Shown here in pieces: positions 39,700 to 50,644 of a stretch of DNA of 64,000 nucleotides. Source of the DNA: Magicicada septendecula (lineage: Eukaryota > Arthropoda > Insecta > Hemiptera > Cicadidae). The DNA lies in contig CM068367.1 in assembly GCA_034769895.1 (NCBI GenBank), positions 347,781,611 to 347,845,610 of the forward strand, read 5' to 3'. The notes beneath the pieces are model-generated. The model was given only the letters and a program-made list of their open reading frames with translations. It was not told the DNA's origin and did no database searches. Position numbers and translations under genes: made by a program. Position 1 is the stretch's first letter. Every line of letters begins with the position of its first letter.

Positions 39700-41330
39700 C
39701 TCCCTACTACATAAAATTTAGAATTCCCTTGGTCCGTGAGAATGAAGTCTGGTTCCCACAGACGGAGAATAGAATTATTATCTAACATAATTATCTGGCG
39801 GAACCAATTTGTCGCTACGGATATCCTGTACTTATTTAATTTTGCAATAACTTGGTTGCAAACCAAGTTGTGTGAAATCTAAAATATACAATCTGTCAGA
39901 AATTATTATCTTTATAACATAGTAAAATCTCATTACTGTAACTCTATTTTGACAGAAGTTATTCAATTATTTTAATTAACTCTTTCATTTGTTAACTATA
40001 TTGCATCAAATTTGCACACGTCATTATTAATATCTCGGCAAACATTTTGGCTATGTTAGATTTCGCCTTTATTTATTAGTTTCCGAGATATTAATAATTA
40101 ACAGTTTGGGTGTGGTCGCTTCCTTGTACAGCGAACTGATTACATAACGACCACGTGTGCGTTGCTTTACACAGCATTATTTTCAATGCTCTACATTCAA
40201 ATGGAGTTTTGACTGTTACTTTTATTTAAATCTGGTTTCAGTATGCGGTAAACATATAACCCCAAATAGTTAATATTTGGTACTGTTATAATATATATAT
40301 ATACATATTATGGTGCATTCATTTACGGTAGTTGGATTGGGGTTTATGAGGAATTTAGTACTGATATGAGGGGTGTTGTGTCATTCATGTTGTATATGTG
40401 TTTGTGTGTGTAATTTTACTATATTTTGCTGGGGGAATATGCAATGAATTTAAAAAAGAGAAAAACCATAATTGTGCTTACTAAGACAACAGGCTAGCCT
40501 ATTTGAAACTATACAACACTTATAGATTAGTTTTGCTTTTATGAATGAGATTATTACTAACTTTGACTCATACATAATCAGGCAGAAATTTTGCAATTGT
40601 GTTAATATCAAATTCACTTACTTTGTGACATTATGAATATTAATTGATATACATATGTATATATAATTCTGCCCTTAATGGTGTGCTCACACAATCAAGA
40701 ACTTGTCATTTTATGTAACATCTTGCAGGTTTAATAAAGCACACGCTTGTTGGTTAAAAGACTTTTTCATTTGCAAGTCCTGTCATTCACCTGGGGGGAC
40801 ATGTCTGTAATTGTATTTGGGCCTTGCACACTTTTGCTTCCTCTAGGTTTTCCACCTAGTTCTGAATATGATGTCTCTCCCCTTTACAAAAAAAAAACTT
40901 AATAAAAATAAAATTAAATAAAAAAAAATTCAAAAAAAAATTACAAAACCATTAGAAAATAAAAGGGAGCTCTGCAAACATATAGACAGAAGAATTTCAG
41001 ATAATATTTGACACCTGGACTCCAAGAAAAGAAGAGAATAACATCATTGAAGGAGTACACTCATTAAATAAAGGAAGACCACCAATCGATTATTACATTT
41101 TATCATCTAGTTAACGCGGAAAAACAATTCTTGTTATTCTAAAGTAATAAGTTAATTAAATTAATAATTGAATAATTAATAAATTAATAAACTATAAAAA
41201 ATAAAATAATAAAAAATAAGTAAATTTTTTTTATTTTTCAAACAAAATTTTTTTTATTATAATTTTTGTAACCCCGAAACCCGATCAATCACGGTTTGTT
41301 ACAATATTCATGTATACTGAGACCATTTGT
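39700..41330. other. AT-rich intergenic DNA, nothing recognised
   Basis: Mostly AT-rich. Homopolymeric A and T runs are conspicuous at 40,888-40,945 and 41,190-41,265. A short TA tract at about 41,339-41,353 is the insertion site of the Gypsy element. Confidence 0.5.
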
Positions 41331-41977
41331 CACGTTGCAATATATATATATATTGTAACGATACAGCCATATGCTGTATTAAGCATTGATTTAAATAAAT
41401 GTAAAATTTGTAAAATTATTATAAGTTTGGGGTAGATGGACATGTCTGGGATTGTAAAAATGTTTCATTGTTATACTAGGGGAGAAATTAACCTGTTCCA
41501 ACAGGCAAGGAACACCTGCTCGATTGTATGTGTGTTACGCGTGTATCTTGTGTGTGTTAGTGATGCATGTACAGACAGGAATCCCAGCAGCAACCCTCCC
41601 CAATTAATTACTAAAATAATTATTTTAATTCACTATGTGAAAACTAATTAGTGTATAAACAAACAAAAGCCACCATAGTGTGTGTAAAGTTTATAGTTAT
41701 CCACAGTAAGAAAATGACGTTAGTAGGACACACTACGCGAAGTCAGTGCGAAATAAGTGTGCCAAAAATACGCAAATTACACTAAGACGCTCAAATTAAT
41801 TCAGTGAGTGCTTAAGCAAATTATCTAATGATCTGTGCTATCTCAATTCCGTACAAAACATTGCCATTTGCAAAAAATTGCAAATATGTGAAAAGGTTCG
41901 GGAGTCGGGGCTATCATGTGATCTGCAGGTCTCAACAGGACAATTTCGGAACCAACAGGTGCGGAATCTCGAGAGGG

Positions 41978-42010
41978 TATAAATTAAGGGTTCGACCGGA
42001 AGCCCTTCTC
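41978..42010 (+). promoter_or_regulatory. TATA box and start region of the 5' LTR
   Basis: TATAAA at 41,978-41,983 is conserved at the matching place in the other two LTR copies (49,279-49,284 and 55,161-55,166). Transcription would be expected about 25-30 bp downstream, near 42,008, inside TTCTCTTCATTTC. A small hairpin (AAGGG with CCCTT, 41,986-42,007) lies between. Confidence 0.65.
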
Positions 42011-42092
42011 TTCATTTCAAGACACAGTTGCAGTCGGACATGCTGTCCGTCGGCAGAACAGTTTATTTTGTTATAAGTCTCATCTACGAACG

Positions 42093-42098
42093 AATAAA
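42093..42098 (+). terminator. Poly(A) signal of the 5' LTR
   Basis: AATAAA is conserved in all three LTR copies (also 49,394-49,399 and 55,269-55,274), about 110 bp after the TATA box. That places a short R region between the presumed start and the poly(A) site. Confidence 0.6.
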
Positions 42099-43160
42099 AA
42101 TGTTTTCAGTAATTATGTTTACACTAGTACGGGAAACGTAGAGTACCGGGACCGTTTAAGTCAGCAAGAGTATCTACAGAGAAGCTACAAAGAGCGACGC
42201 GAGATGCTGGACGTTAGGAGATGCTTTTTAGACGCCTAACAGCCGAACCAGATCCACCTCGCAGCCGATATTAATTCTCTGGGACGGACCACAGACTGCT
42301 GGAGAACGACGCTGGACTATGGACATATCCAGGACCACGCCAAGCCAGGAGTAACGGAAACCCAACTCTGGACAACGCTGGACCCCGTCAAGAAGTCGTG
42401 AGATCATCAAAACTCGAGGTGACATGCATAATGCATTTATAAATTATTTTTTTTAAAGAGCTCATAAAGACTATATAAAGAGACAATGAATTAAAACAAA
42501 AAAGTTTATAATTAGAAAGAATGTAATAGAGTCTTATGTAAATGTTTTAGTCGTAAGAATGAGCGATCGCATATAGATAAATATAGAAAAAAAGAGTTTA
42601 ATTTTGAGATAGTATATTTTTTATCAAAGAAAAATAATTGAAATGATTTGATATTTGCATTTTGTAGAAAAGAATAATTTAAATTTTGAATAGGAAACAA
42701 ATGCCAGCCTAAGAGTAATTAATATCATTTTAAATTTATTTTTAAAAAACATTGGTATAGACTGAGCAAGCTGAGGTCAGATCGGATTTAAATGAACTAA
42801 AATAAAACTTAATTACATTTAAATTTTATTTCTTTTATTAAATCAATTTGAATAAATGTCTAGATTAAGATTATTAACATGTCTAGATGTAAGAGGTTTT
42901 AAATGTGTGTAACACCGTATAGCTTAAGAGATAAACACTTAATAATGAGTGCTATATTGATCGGAGATTATTAACAACGTTTTATTATTTATAATGCTTT
43001 TGAAACAATAAACATGGAATTTTAACTACTCATAAATTTACTGCTCTTATTATAGTTACACCTGGTATCGTTATATACGTTTAAACACCTGGTATCGTTA
43101 TAACTGTTTACACCTGGTATCGTTATAACTGTTTAAATACAAGGTATCGTTATATAAAAT

Positions 43161-43180
43161 TGGCGTCCCAAGAACGTGGG
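43161..43180 (+). other. Primer-binding-site-like sequence
   Basis: TGGCGTCCCAAGAACGTGGG begins 6 bp after the LTR body end. TGG at the left edge is what pairing with a tRNA 3' CCA requires. The same 20-mer recurs at about 50,467 and 50,527 in the 3' LTR tail. A decayed relative (TGTCGCCGATTAGCGTGG) lies at 43,233-43,250, and a further TGGCGCCCA word at 43,402. Which of these was the working site is not decided, and the tRNA is not identified. Confidence 0.55.
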
Positions 43181-43547
43181 CCACATAAAATACAGTATAT
43201 CAAATTTATGTTATGTATCGTTGTTATAAAATTGTCGCCGATTAGCGTGGAGCACGACACGCCTACATTTAATACTTAATGTATGCTCTATCATTACCAG
43301 TGTTTGATAATTTATATGATATACCTATTATTATATTTTAATTATTTTTTTATGTTAGTTATCTTAAATTTGTTGTGTGTATTGTATTGTAATAACGCAA
43401 CTGGCGCCCACCCCAACAAAGAGATGTAATTGTAACATGAGTAGATAAAAATAAATAAATAATAGTAATTAAACAATAAATAAATAAAAGCTCGCTTACG
43501 GTTCACCAATAATAAATTATAAATAAATATTTTAATAATAATTCATT

Positions 43548-44642
43548 ATGGCAGCACCAGAAAGCTTGAATTTGGAAGCACTTCAAACCGTGATGCGTGC
43601 CTGGGTGGACGAATTAAGTACAAACCAAAAAGAAGAAAATAAATAGCAAATAGAAGAGTTAAAAGAATTTAATACAAAGCAAATGCAAAAGAGTAGGGAA
43701 GATTCTAAATCTGAATTCAAAGAATTAAAGAGGTCTAATAAAGAATTTAGAGCTGAATTAGCGAAAACTAATGAACAAATACAAAAGAATAGCGAAGAAA
43801 GTAGGGCCGAATTTAAAGATTTTAAAGAGGAACTGACTACAAAACTCGAAGAAACTAATACGAGAATAGAAATATTAGAAGCTAGAGTAGAACAGTCGTT
43901 AAATGAACAAGCTACAAAGATAGAGAATAGGTTTAAAGATCAGAAAACAGAATGGTCGAAAGAATTAAAAGAAAGTATTAAACAATTAGCTGAACACTGG
44001 AATGACAAGTTTAGAGTTTCAAAGCAGGAACAATATATGAGGATTAAAACAGTTAGTGAACAAATCCGGGAAAACATTAATAAAACGCAGAAAATAGAAA
44101 CCCGAACGACGACGTTGGAAACTGCTGTAGTAGAGTCTGCAAAATCCACCAAGGACTACTCAGGTGAAATGAACACACTTAAGGAAGATCTACGTGGAGA
44201 AGTAGAACGTCTGAGAACGGAGATCAAGAAACGACCGGCGCAGACAATGATGTTCACTGCACCCATAGAAGAAAGAAGTAAGATAACCTTTGCAGGTAAC
44301 AAAGGGGAAAATAGCATGGAATTTTTGGCGAATGTCGAGAGAGAAATTGAAAAAATTGGAAGTATGAGTGACGACGAGGAGAAAGTGAGTTTTGTCACCC
44401 GTCATTTAAGAGATTCTGCAAGTCAATGGTACTCCATAATTCGAGACAATATAACCACGTATCAGCAATTCAGAGAAGCATTCGAAAATAGGTACTGGAA
44501 TATCCACACTCAAAGCCAAGTACGTGACCAATTGGAGTATGGTAAATATAATCCGCATGGACGCCAGAGTATTGAGCAGTACACTATAGCGCAGATTGAA
44601 CGCGTAAAACATTTAAAACCAAATTTTCTGAGTATGAGATAG
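43548..44642 (+). pseudogene. gag: gag (capsid) of the Gypsy element, broken
   Basis: The likely start is the ATG at 43,548 (MAAPESLNLEALQTVMRAWV), which is in frame with the 319-codon open frame from 43,683. An in-frame TAG at 43,644-43,646 interrupts it. The first about 170 residues after 43,683 are Lys/Glu-rich with heptad-like spacing, a probable coiled coil. A capsid-type retrotransposon Gag domain follows, with DSASQWYSIIRDN and FREAFENRYW (about residues 240-272 of the 319), the hallmark hydrophobic and tryptophan pattern of the family. The frame ends prematurely at 44,642 because of a frameshift near 44,633; the next residues of the family pattern continue in another frame. Gag would assemble cytoplasmic particles that package the RNA. 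No function is expected from this copy. Confidence 0.85.
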
Positions 44643-45257
44643 TGTCTAAGTTGTCTTACCATTTCCATAGAGATATTCAGTTAGCTGTATATACGCAGGG
44701 TGTCAAAACGATCGAACAATTCTTAATACTTGTCACTCAATCATAAAATATTAACAAGAGTAACACTTCACCACACAATCAACAAACACGCATTAATTAT
44801 CACGCTAGTTACGACCGTAGTGATAAAGCACGAGAACGTGACGATATGCAAAACCGTGATAATTATAGGCGAAATTATACGCCGCCAACGCAGTGTAAAG
44901 CAACACACAGCTGTGAATAACGCATGCGACGCAGAGAAGGAACAACACTCCGAGAGAAACGTGCGCGATACAAAAGGGGGTTTGGCCTGGCCAAATTTGA
45001 AGAAAAAGTTTAGTAAACCATATGATCGCACCGTATCCACAATGCAGAGAAAAGAGAAGAGAGAGGGGAGCTGTAGTATGGGAAGCAAGAGAGAGAGCGC
45101 AGACGAGGAAATAAAAGTGAGACAGCAACAGGTGCATGTTCAGCCATCCTTTTCACGCGACACAACACAATGACGGAGAAACAGGACGTGGTGTTACACA
45201 ATAAACAATATATATCCGTACGACGTTAGAAATGAGTTATTAGACACTGACAGGAAT
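44643..45257 (+). pseudogene. gag C-terminal region and gag-pol junction, degraded
   Basis: After the frameshift the gag pattern continues in another frame. Around 44,760-44,890 a polar Arg/Asp/Asn-rich tail (with RERDDMQNRDNYRRNYTPPT) follows, typical of low-complexity Gag C termini. No intact CCHC zinc knuckle is visible. The 147-codon plus frame at 44,730-45,173 and the minus frames of 102-110 codons are off-frame shadows. From about 45,205 the sequence enters the protease frame; no intact junction signal could be defined. Confidence 0.55.
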
Positions 45258-46601
45258 GTGACACCAAATCAACAAGAAATAAATTGTCCTATAATTAATG
45301 TACGAATTAATGGATGTAGAATTAAAACGTTAATCGATACAGGTAGCCACTTGACTGTACTAAACAATAAGTGGGTACAACAAAATAAAAAATATTTTAA
45401 ACAAACGGCTATTTTACCTGTCAATAATATAAATATTATTACAGCCATGAATAAGAGAGAAAAGGTTAGACAGCAAGCTTATGTAACTTTAAATTGTAAG
45501 GACTTAGAAATAACATATCCTATGATCGTAATGTATAAACTTATATATGATAGAATTATTGGAATAGATTTATTAAATACTTTAAGTGGAAGGATTGATA
45601 TTAATAACAATAAGATTTTATGTAATTATAAGGCTGTTCTATATGAATTAATTATGAATGAAAATGAAGAAAATTGTGAGGTAAGTGGAAAACCTATTGT
45701 CGTATCCAAGCTACGTATACGATATGCACCTACTCAGCATGCTAATACAGCCGAAGAAAGAATGTCATCTCAGGAAGAAGCGAAGTTATTTAAATTAATA
45801 GAAGAGTATAACGAATTATTCAGCGATGTACCGACGCAAACCACAGTCTACGAACATGCTATTATGGTAGTATCAGACCCTACAAAATTTGTCAGACGAA
45901 CGTATCCAATACCCATGAAGTACGAGGGAGAAGTTGAACTGGAAATACGACGGATGATAGAAAATAACATCAGTGAGCGGTCGAACAGCAACTTTCTTAA
46001 TCCTCTAGTTGTAGTAAAGAAGAAGAGTGGAGAAGTACGTTTATGCCTGGACATGAGGAGCGTCGTTCTACGTGAATTCGATTGTGCACCACCTGCGGAC
46101 GAGTTATTTGGAAAGTGTGAAGGAGCACGTTATTTGACTAAGTTGGATTTACGGTCGAGTTTATGGCAAATTCCAATTAGAAGAGAAGATAGAAAATACA
46201 CCGCCTTCCTATACAAAAATAAATGCTACCAACACAGGGTAGTTCCCTTTGGTTTGAACACGAGTTTGGCTGCGATTGTAAAATGTCTGGATAAAGCATT
46301 AGGACCAGAAGTGGAGCCTTACACCATAGTGTTTGTGGATGATATCTTGGTAGTATCAAAAACACTTGACGAACACATTGAACATCTTAATACTATATTC
46401 CACAAGGTTAGGGAAGCCCATATATCCCTTAACCTAGACAAGTACGAATTCATAAAATCCTCAATCCAATTCCTAGGTCATATTATTTCATCTTCAGGTA
46501 TTCAACCCGATCCCATAAAGATATCCAGTATTATCGATTTCCCTACACCTAAGAACATTAAAGGGTTACGAGCATTTTTGGGACTCACAGGATACTATTG
46601 A
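45258..46601 (+). pseudogene. pol: pol: aspartic protease and reverse transcriptase
   Basis: A 447-codon frame. Residues 27-30 are DTGS, the catalytic motif of retropepsins, in IKTLIDTGSHLTVLN; the second protease block is RIIGIDLLN (about residues 96-104). The reverse-transcriptase part runs from about residue 215 to the end, with PLVVVKKKSGEVRLCLDMR, LTKLDLRSSLWQIPI, VPFGLNTSLAAIV and the catalytic FVDD at residues 359-362 (46,332-46,343). The polymerase copies element RNA into cDNA. FVDD in place of the commoner Y/F-[VIM]-DD keeps both aspartates. The frame stops at TGA 46,599-46,601 just after FLGLTGYY; family members usually have arginine next, and a CGA-to-TGA transition would explain it. 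The downstream RNase H continues in the same frame. The annotated ATG is simply the first in frame; pol is normally expressed from a gag-pol transcript. Confidence 0.95.
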
Positions 46602-47130
46602 AGATTCTCACAACAATATGCAGAAAGAACACAACCGTTGCTAGAGTTAACAAAGAAAAATCACAAATGGAAGTGGGAGAAGAAACATCAAGATGCCTTC
46701 GACCAAGTCAAGAAGTTATTCATTGAAAACATAATGCTTCATCATTCACAGCGAGATGGAAGATTCGTTATCTACGCAGACGCTAGCGACTACGCGTGTG
46801 GAAGTGTACTGTATCAACGAGATGCTACAGGAGAACACCGTGTCATTGCATATGCCAGTAGAGTATTCAAAGGGGCAGAGAAGCAGTACTCTACATTTGA
46901 GAAGGAGATACTTGCTATACGACCTGAAACATTGTCGATATTATATTTACGGAACGCATTTTGAAATACATACGGACCATCAAGCGTTATCATTTCTATT
47001 AAAATGTAAAATAACCAACGCTCGATTATTACGATGGATCCTAGCAATCGGTGAGTATTCCTTTACTATAAAATATTGTAAAGGGAAAGATAATTTTATA
47101 GCCGACACATTGAGTAGATACGTCACAGAA
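46602..47130 (+). pseudogene. pol: RNase H domain, frameshifted
   Basis: In the same frame as reverse transcriptase after the TGA codon. The first half contains FVIYADASDYACGSVLYQ with the first catalytic aspartate (about 46,781) and YSTFEKEILAI with the catalytic glutamate. A frameshift near 46,915 moves the rest one frame over, where EIHTDHQALSFLL supplies the third acidic residue, followed by RLLRWILAIGEYSF and the tail ADTLSRY. This is the normal Ty3/Gypsy order. The enzyme would remove the RNA strand after first-strand synthesis; this copy is split and inactive. Confidence 0.9.
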
Positions 47131-48393
47131 GAGTGTGAAGAGGTCTACGAAAATAACCATATTGAGTTACAACTGTTACCTAATAAATTTACTGTTAATA
47201 ATGATGTTAAACACATGCTGAAGAATCTAGCTCAACAACAAGACTTAGATGATGCTACGAGAGGATTTAAGCTACGAGATCAGCTACCAGACCATTACAA
47301 GGTACAAAATGGAGTCTTATATAAACTAATGAGGCAAGATTGGAAGGTAGTATTAACAAATGATATGTTGCATAAATTGATTCGACCAACACACGAAAGT
47401 TTAGCTCATGCTGCTGCACTTAAATGTTACTTAAGCCTACGGGAAGATTTCACCATTAATAATATGTTCAGGAAGATTAAAAACGAAAGTAAGAAGTGTT
47501 ATGAGTGCCAAACAGCAAAAGGACCGAATCTACACACCTATGTGGAAATGCAGAGTATCCAGAAGGACCAGAAAGGAGAGCTAATTGCAGTGGATTTTTT
47601 GGGACCACTTCCAAGATCAAGTCGTGGTGTGAAACACATACTTGTTTGTATTGATGTATTTTCCAAGGCCGTCCATCTGTATCCAATTATGCGACCCACA
47701 GCTAAAGTTGTTTTGAAAATACTCTTGCAGAAATACATTCCTGCATATGGTAAAATGAAGAAGGTACTTAGCGACCAAGGAGTGCAGTTCCAAAGCGATG
47801 TATGGGAGAAGACTCTTCGTGAAAATGGAATCCAACCTGTACTCACATCAGTACGACACCCACAGGGAAATCTCGCGGAAAGAGTAAATAAAGAGTTAGG
47901 TAAATATCTACGAATCTACTGTCACGACCAACACAACAAATGGGCAGAATATTTACCTTTCTTTGAAAAAGCAATAAATGAAAATTATAGCGAAGCAACA
48001 GTTATACGCCAATCGAGCTAGATGAAACAAAAAACCTATTAGATTCTGGACCAAATATGTAAGCAAGCCAGAGAATCAAAATGTACCTATTCCATTATGT
48101 GTAAAGGTTGCGTACGCTAAACAACGCATCATAGAACAAGGTAACAAGAGGAGAGAAAAGTTCAATAGAACACATAAATTACAACGATTCGACGTAGGAG
48201 AACAAATTCTGTTGAAAACTAATCCCGTCGGAAAACACATTGACAACACAGCGAAGAAATTCTTTCGGCTGTACAACGGACCTTATACGTTGAAACAACG
48301 CGTGGGAAGACACCGTTCATCGTATACGACGAACGGAAGGAAAAGGACATCGGCAAATATCATGCGACGTCATTCAAGAAATTCTACGTATGA
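47131..48393 (+). pseudogene. pol: integrase, frameshifted
   Basis: The N-terminal zinc-binding HHCC element is visible as THESLAH and KKCYECQTAK (about 47,390-47,520). The catalytic core has aspartate in IAVDFLGPLP (47,593), aspartate in LSDQGVQFQSDVW (47,773) and glutamate in GNLAERVNKE (47,878), with 34 residues between the last two. Frameshifts near 47,998, 48,035 and 48,306 break the C-terminal part, where RLYNGPYTLKQRVG (about 48,268-48,309) is the GPY/F module typical of Ty3/Gypsy integrases. The last codon of the natural reading appears to be at 48,390, followed by TGA. The enzyme would insert the cDNA into host DNA. No chromodomain is seen after the GPY/F module. Confidence 0.93.
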
Positions 48394-48462
48394 ATAACGA
48401 GAAGAGATAAAGAGAAGAACAATGCCACTGCGCCCGTCCAAGGTCAACGCACCGCTCAGCTG

Positions 48463-48655
48463 TTATAATTGGGGGTGAATATATTGCATACCACCACAGG
48501 CGAGCGTTATACTGACCTACTCATTACTATGTGTCATTTAACTTATGTAAACTAAGGTTAAGCTAGTATCATATTATTTTCATTTGTCTAGAACAAATAG
48601 ACAAAAATTTAATAAATAAATATTTATTAAATTTTTTTTTCAAACAGAGGAATAA
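48463..48655 (+). other. Polypurine-tract candidates before the 3' LTR
   Basis: Two candidates exist. The one next to the LTR is AAACAGAGGAATAA (48,642-48,655), directly before the TG start. The other is a stronger purine run, TTGGGGGTGAA (about 48,469-48,479), just downstream of the pol end but about 180 bp before the LTR. The sequence between them is not found upstream of the 5' LTR, so the LTR does not start at the first run. Confidence 0.45.
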
Positions 48656-50583
48656 TGCAACGATACAGCCATATGCTGTATTGAGCATGGATTTAAATAA
48701 ATGTAAAATTTGTAAAATTATTATAAGTTTGGGGTAAATGGACATGTCTGGGATTGTAAAAATGTTTCATTGTTATACTAGGGAGAAATTAACCTGTTCC
48801 AACAGGCAAGGAACACCTGCTCGATTGTATGTGTGTTACGCGTGTATCTTGTGTGTGTTAGTGATGCATGTACAGACAGGAATCCCAGCAGCAACCCTCC
48901 CCAATTAATTACTAAAATAATTATTTTAATTCACTGTGTGAAAACTAATTAATGTATAAACAAACAAAAGCCACCAAAGTGTGTGTAAAGTTTATAGTTA
49001 TCCACAGTAAGAAAATGACGTTAGTAGGACACACTACGCGAAGTCAGTGCGAAATAAGTGTGCCAAAAATACGCAAATTACACTAAGACGCTCAAATTAA
49101 TTCAGTGAGTGCTTAAGCAAATTATCTAATGATCTGTGCTATCTCAATTCCGTACAAAAGATTGCCATTTGCAAAAAATTGCAAATATATGAAAAGGTTC
49201 GGGAGTCGGGGCTATCATGTGATCTGCAGGTCTCGACAGGACAATTTCGGAACCAACAGGTGCGGAATCTCGAGAGGGTATAAATTAAGGGTTCGACCGG
49301 AAGCCCTTCTCTTCATTTCAAGACACAGTTGCAGTCGGACATGCTGTCCGTCGGCAGAACAGTTTATTTTGTTATAAGTCTCATCTACGAACGAATAAAA
49401 ATGTTTTCAGTAATTATGTTTACACTAGTACGGGAAACGTAGAGTACCGGGACCGTTTAAGTCAGCAAGAGTATCTACAGAGAAGCTACAAAGAGCGACG
49501 CGAGATGCTGGACGTTAGGAGATGCTTTTTAGACGCCTAACAGCCGAACCAGATCCACCTCGCAGCCGATATTAATTCTCTGGGACGGACCACAGACTGC
49601 TGGAGAACGACGCTGGACTATGGACATATCCAGGACCACGCCAAGCCAGGAGTAACGGAAACCCAACTCTGGACAACGCTGGACCCCGTCAAGAAGTCGT
49701 GAGATCATCAAAACTCGAGGTGACATGCATAATGCATTTATAAATTATTTTTTTTAAAGAGCTCATAAAGACTATATAAAGAGACAATGAATTAAAACAA
49801 AAAAGTTTATAATTAGAAAGAATGTAATAGAGTCTTATGTAAATGTTTTAGTCGTAAGAATGAGCGATCGCATATAGATAAATATAGAAAAAGAAGAGTT
49901 TAATTTTGAGATAGTATTTTTTTTATCAAAGAAAAATAATTGAAATGATTTGATATTTGCATTTTGTAGAAAAGAATAATTTAAATTTTGAATAGGAAAC
50001 AAATGCCAGTCTAAGAGTAATTAATATAATTTTAAATTTATTTTAAAAAACATTGGTATGACTGAGCAAGCTGAGGTCAGATCTGATTTAAATGAATTCA
50101 ATTAAAATAAAACTTAATTACATTTAAATTTTATTTCTTTTATTAAATCAATTTGAATAAATGTCTAGATTAAGGTTATTAACATGTCTAGATGTAAGAG
50201 GTTTTAAAAATGTGTAACACCGTATAGCTTAAGAGATAAAAACTTAATAATGAGTGCTATCTTGATCGGAGATTATTAACAATATTTTATTATTTATAAT
50301 GCTTTTGAAACAATAAACATGAAATTTTAACTACTCATAAATTTACTACTCTTATTATAGTTACACCTGGTATAGTTATATACGTTTAAACACCTGGTAT
50401 CGTTATAACTGTTTACACCTGGTATCGTTATAACTGTTTAAATACAAGGTATCATTATATGAAATTGGCGTCCCAAGAACGTGGGGTTCCTCAAACACAA
50501 ATAAATTTGTACCGTTATATAAAATTGGCGTCCCAAGAACGTGGGGCTCCACAAATTTAAATATAACAATATGTATTGTTATA
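48656..50583 (+). repeat. 3' LTR of the Gypsy element
   Basis: The body (48,656-50,459) matches the 5' LTR closely; differences include GAGCATGG for AAGCATTG near the start and one G fewer in the GGGGAGAAATT run. TATA box at 49,279 and AATAAA at 49,394 are retained. After the tandem GGTATCGTTATA units come two primer-binding-site-like modules (50,460-50,518 and 50,519-50,583), each containing TGGCGTCCCAAGAACGTGGG and ending in GTTATA. The TA microsatellite begins directly afterwards. Confidence 0.9.
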
Positions 50584-50590
50584 ATATATC

Positions 50591-50616
<26 letters not shown>
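50584..50616. repeat. (TA)n tract flanking the Gypsy insertion
   Basis: It is the likely continuation of the TA tract at 41,339-41,353, split by the retrotransposon. Confidence 0.8.
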
Positions 50617-50626
<10 letters not shown>

Positions 50627-50644
50627 TATAATTTTGTGGTATTA

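Larger units (their letters stand above)
41354..43228 (+). repeat. 5' LTR of the Gypsy element
   Basis: The body (41,354-43,154) is nearly identical by eye to 48,656-50,459 and clearly homologous to 54,537-56,313, with scattered substitutions and small indels. U3 is about 620 bp up to a TATA box. A short R follows, and U5 exceeds 1 kb; it includes a GC-rich part (about 42,110-42,425). The last about 95 bp contain four tandem copies of an about 26-bp unit with core CTGGTATCGTTATA. One primer-binding-site-like module (43,155-43,228) follows, again ending in GTTATA. Whether this module belongs to the LTR or to the leader is uncertain: the solo LTR ends before it, while the 3' LTR continues through two such modules. 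Small frames inside the LTR are not genes. Confidence 0.9.
41354..50583 (+). mobile_element. Full-length but inactive Ty3/Gypsy LTR retrotransposon
   Basis: Two direct LTRs with bodies of about 1.8 kb bracket an about 5.4-kb interior. The interior encodes, in order, gag, protease, reverse transcriptase, RNase H and integrase; that order (integrase last) is the Ty3/Gypsy signature. The LTRs start with TGYAACGATAC and end with GTAT[C/T]GTTATA, an imperfect inverted pair. The insertion sits in a TA microsatellite, so the possible 4-bp duplication (ATAT on each side) is uninformative here; the solo LTR at 54,537 gives a cleaner one. Coding is interrupted by nonsense codons at 43,644 and 46,599 and by frameshifts near 44,633, 46,915, 47,998, 48,035 and 48,306. 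No envelope-like frame follows integrase. The clade within Ty3/Gypsy is not resolved. Confidence 0.95.

Noticed and set aside
41828-42425. Frames inside the LTR that recur in all three LTR copies (for example the antisense 65-codon frame at 42,228-42,425)
   Set aside because: Recurrence reflects LTR duplication. The third copy changes length and sequence without a protein-like substitution pattern, and the region is non-coding in Ty3/Gypsy elements.
44768-45201. Minus-strand frames of 63-110 codons opposite the gag-pol junction
   Set aside because: They are antisense shadows of the degraded retrotransposon coding region.
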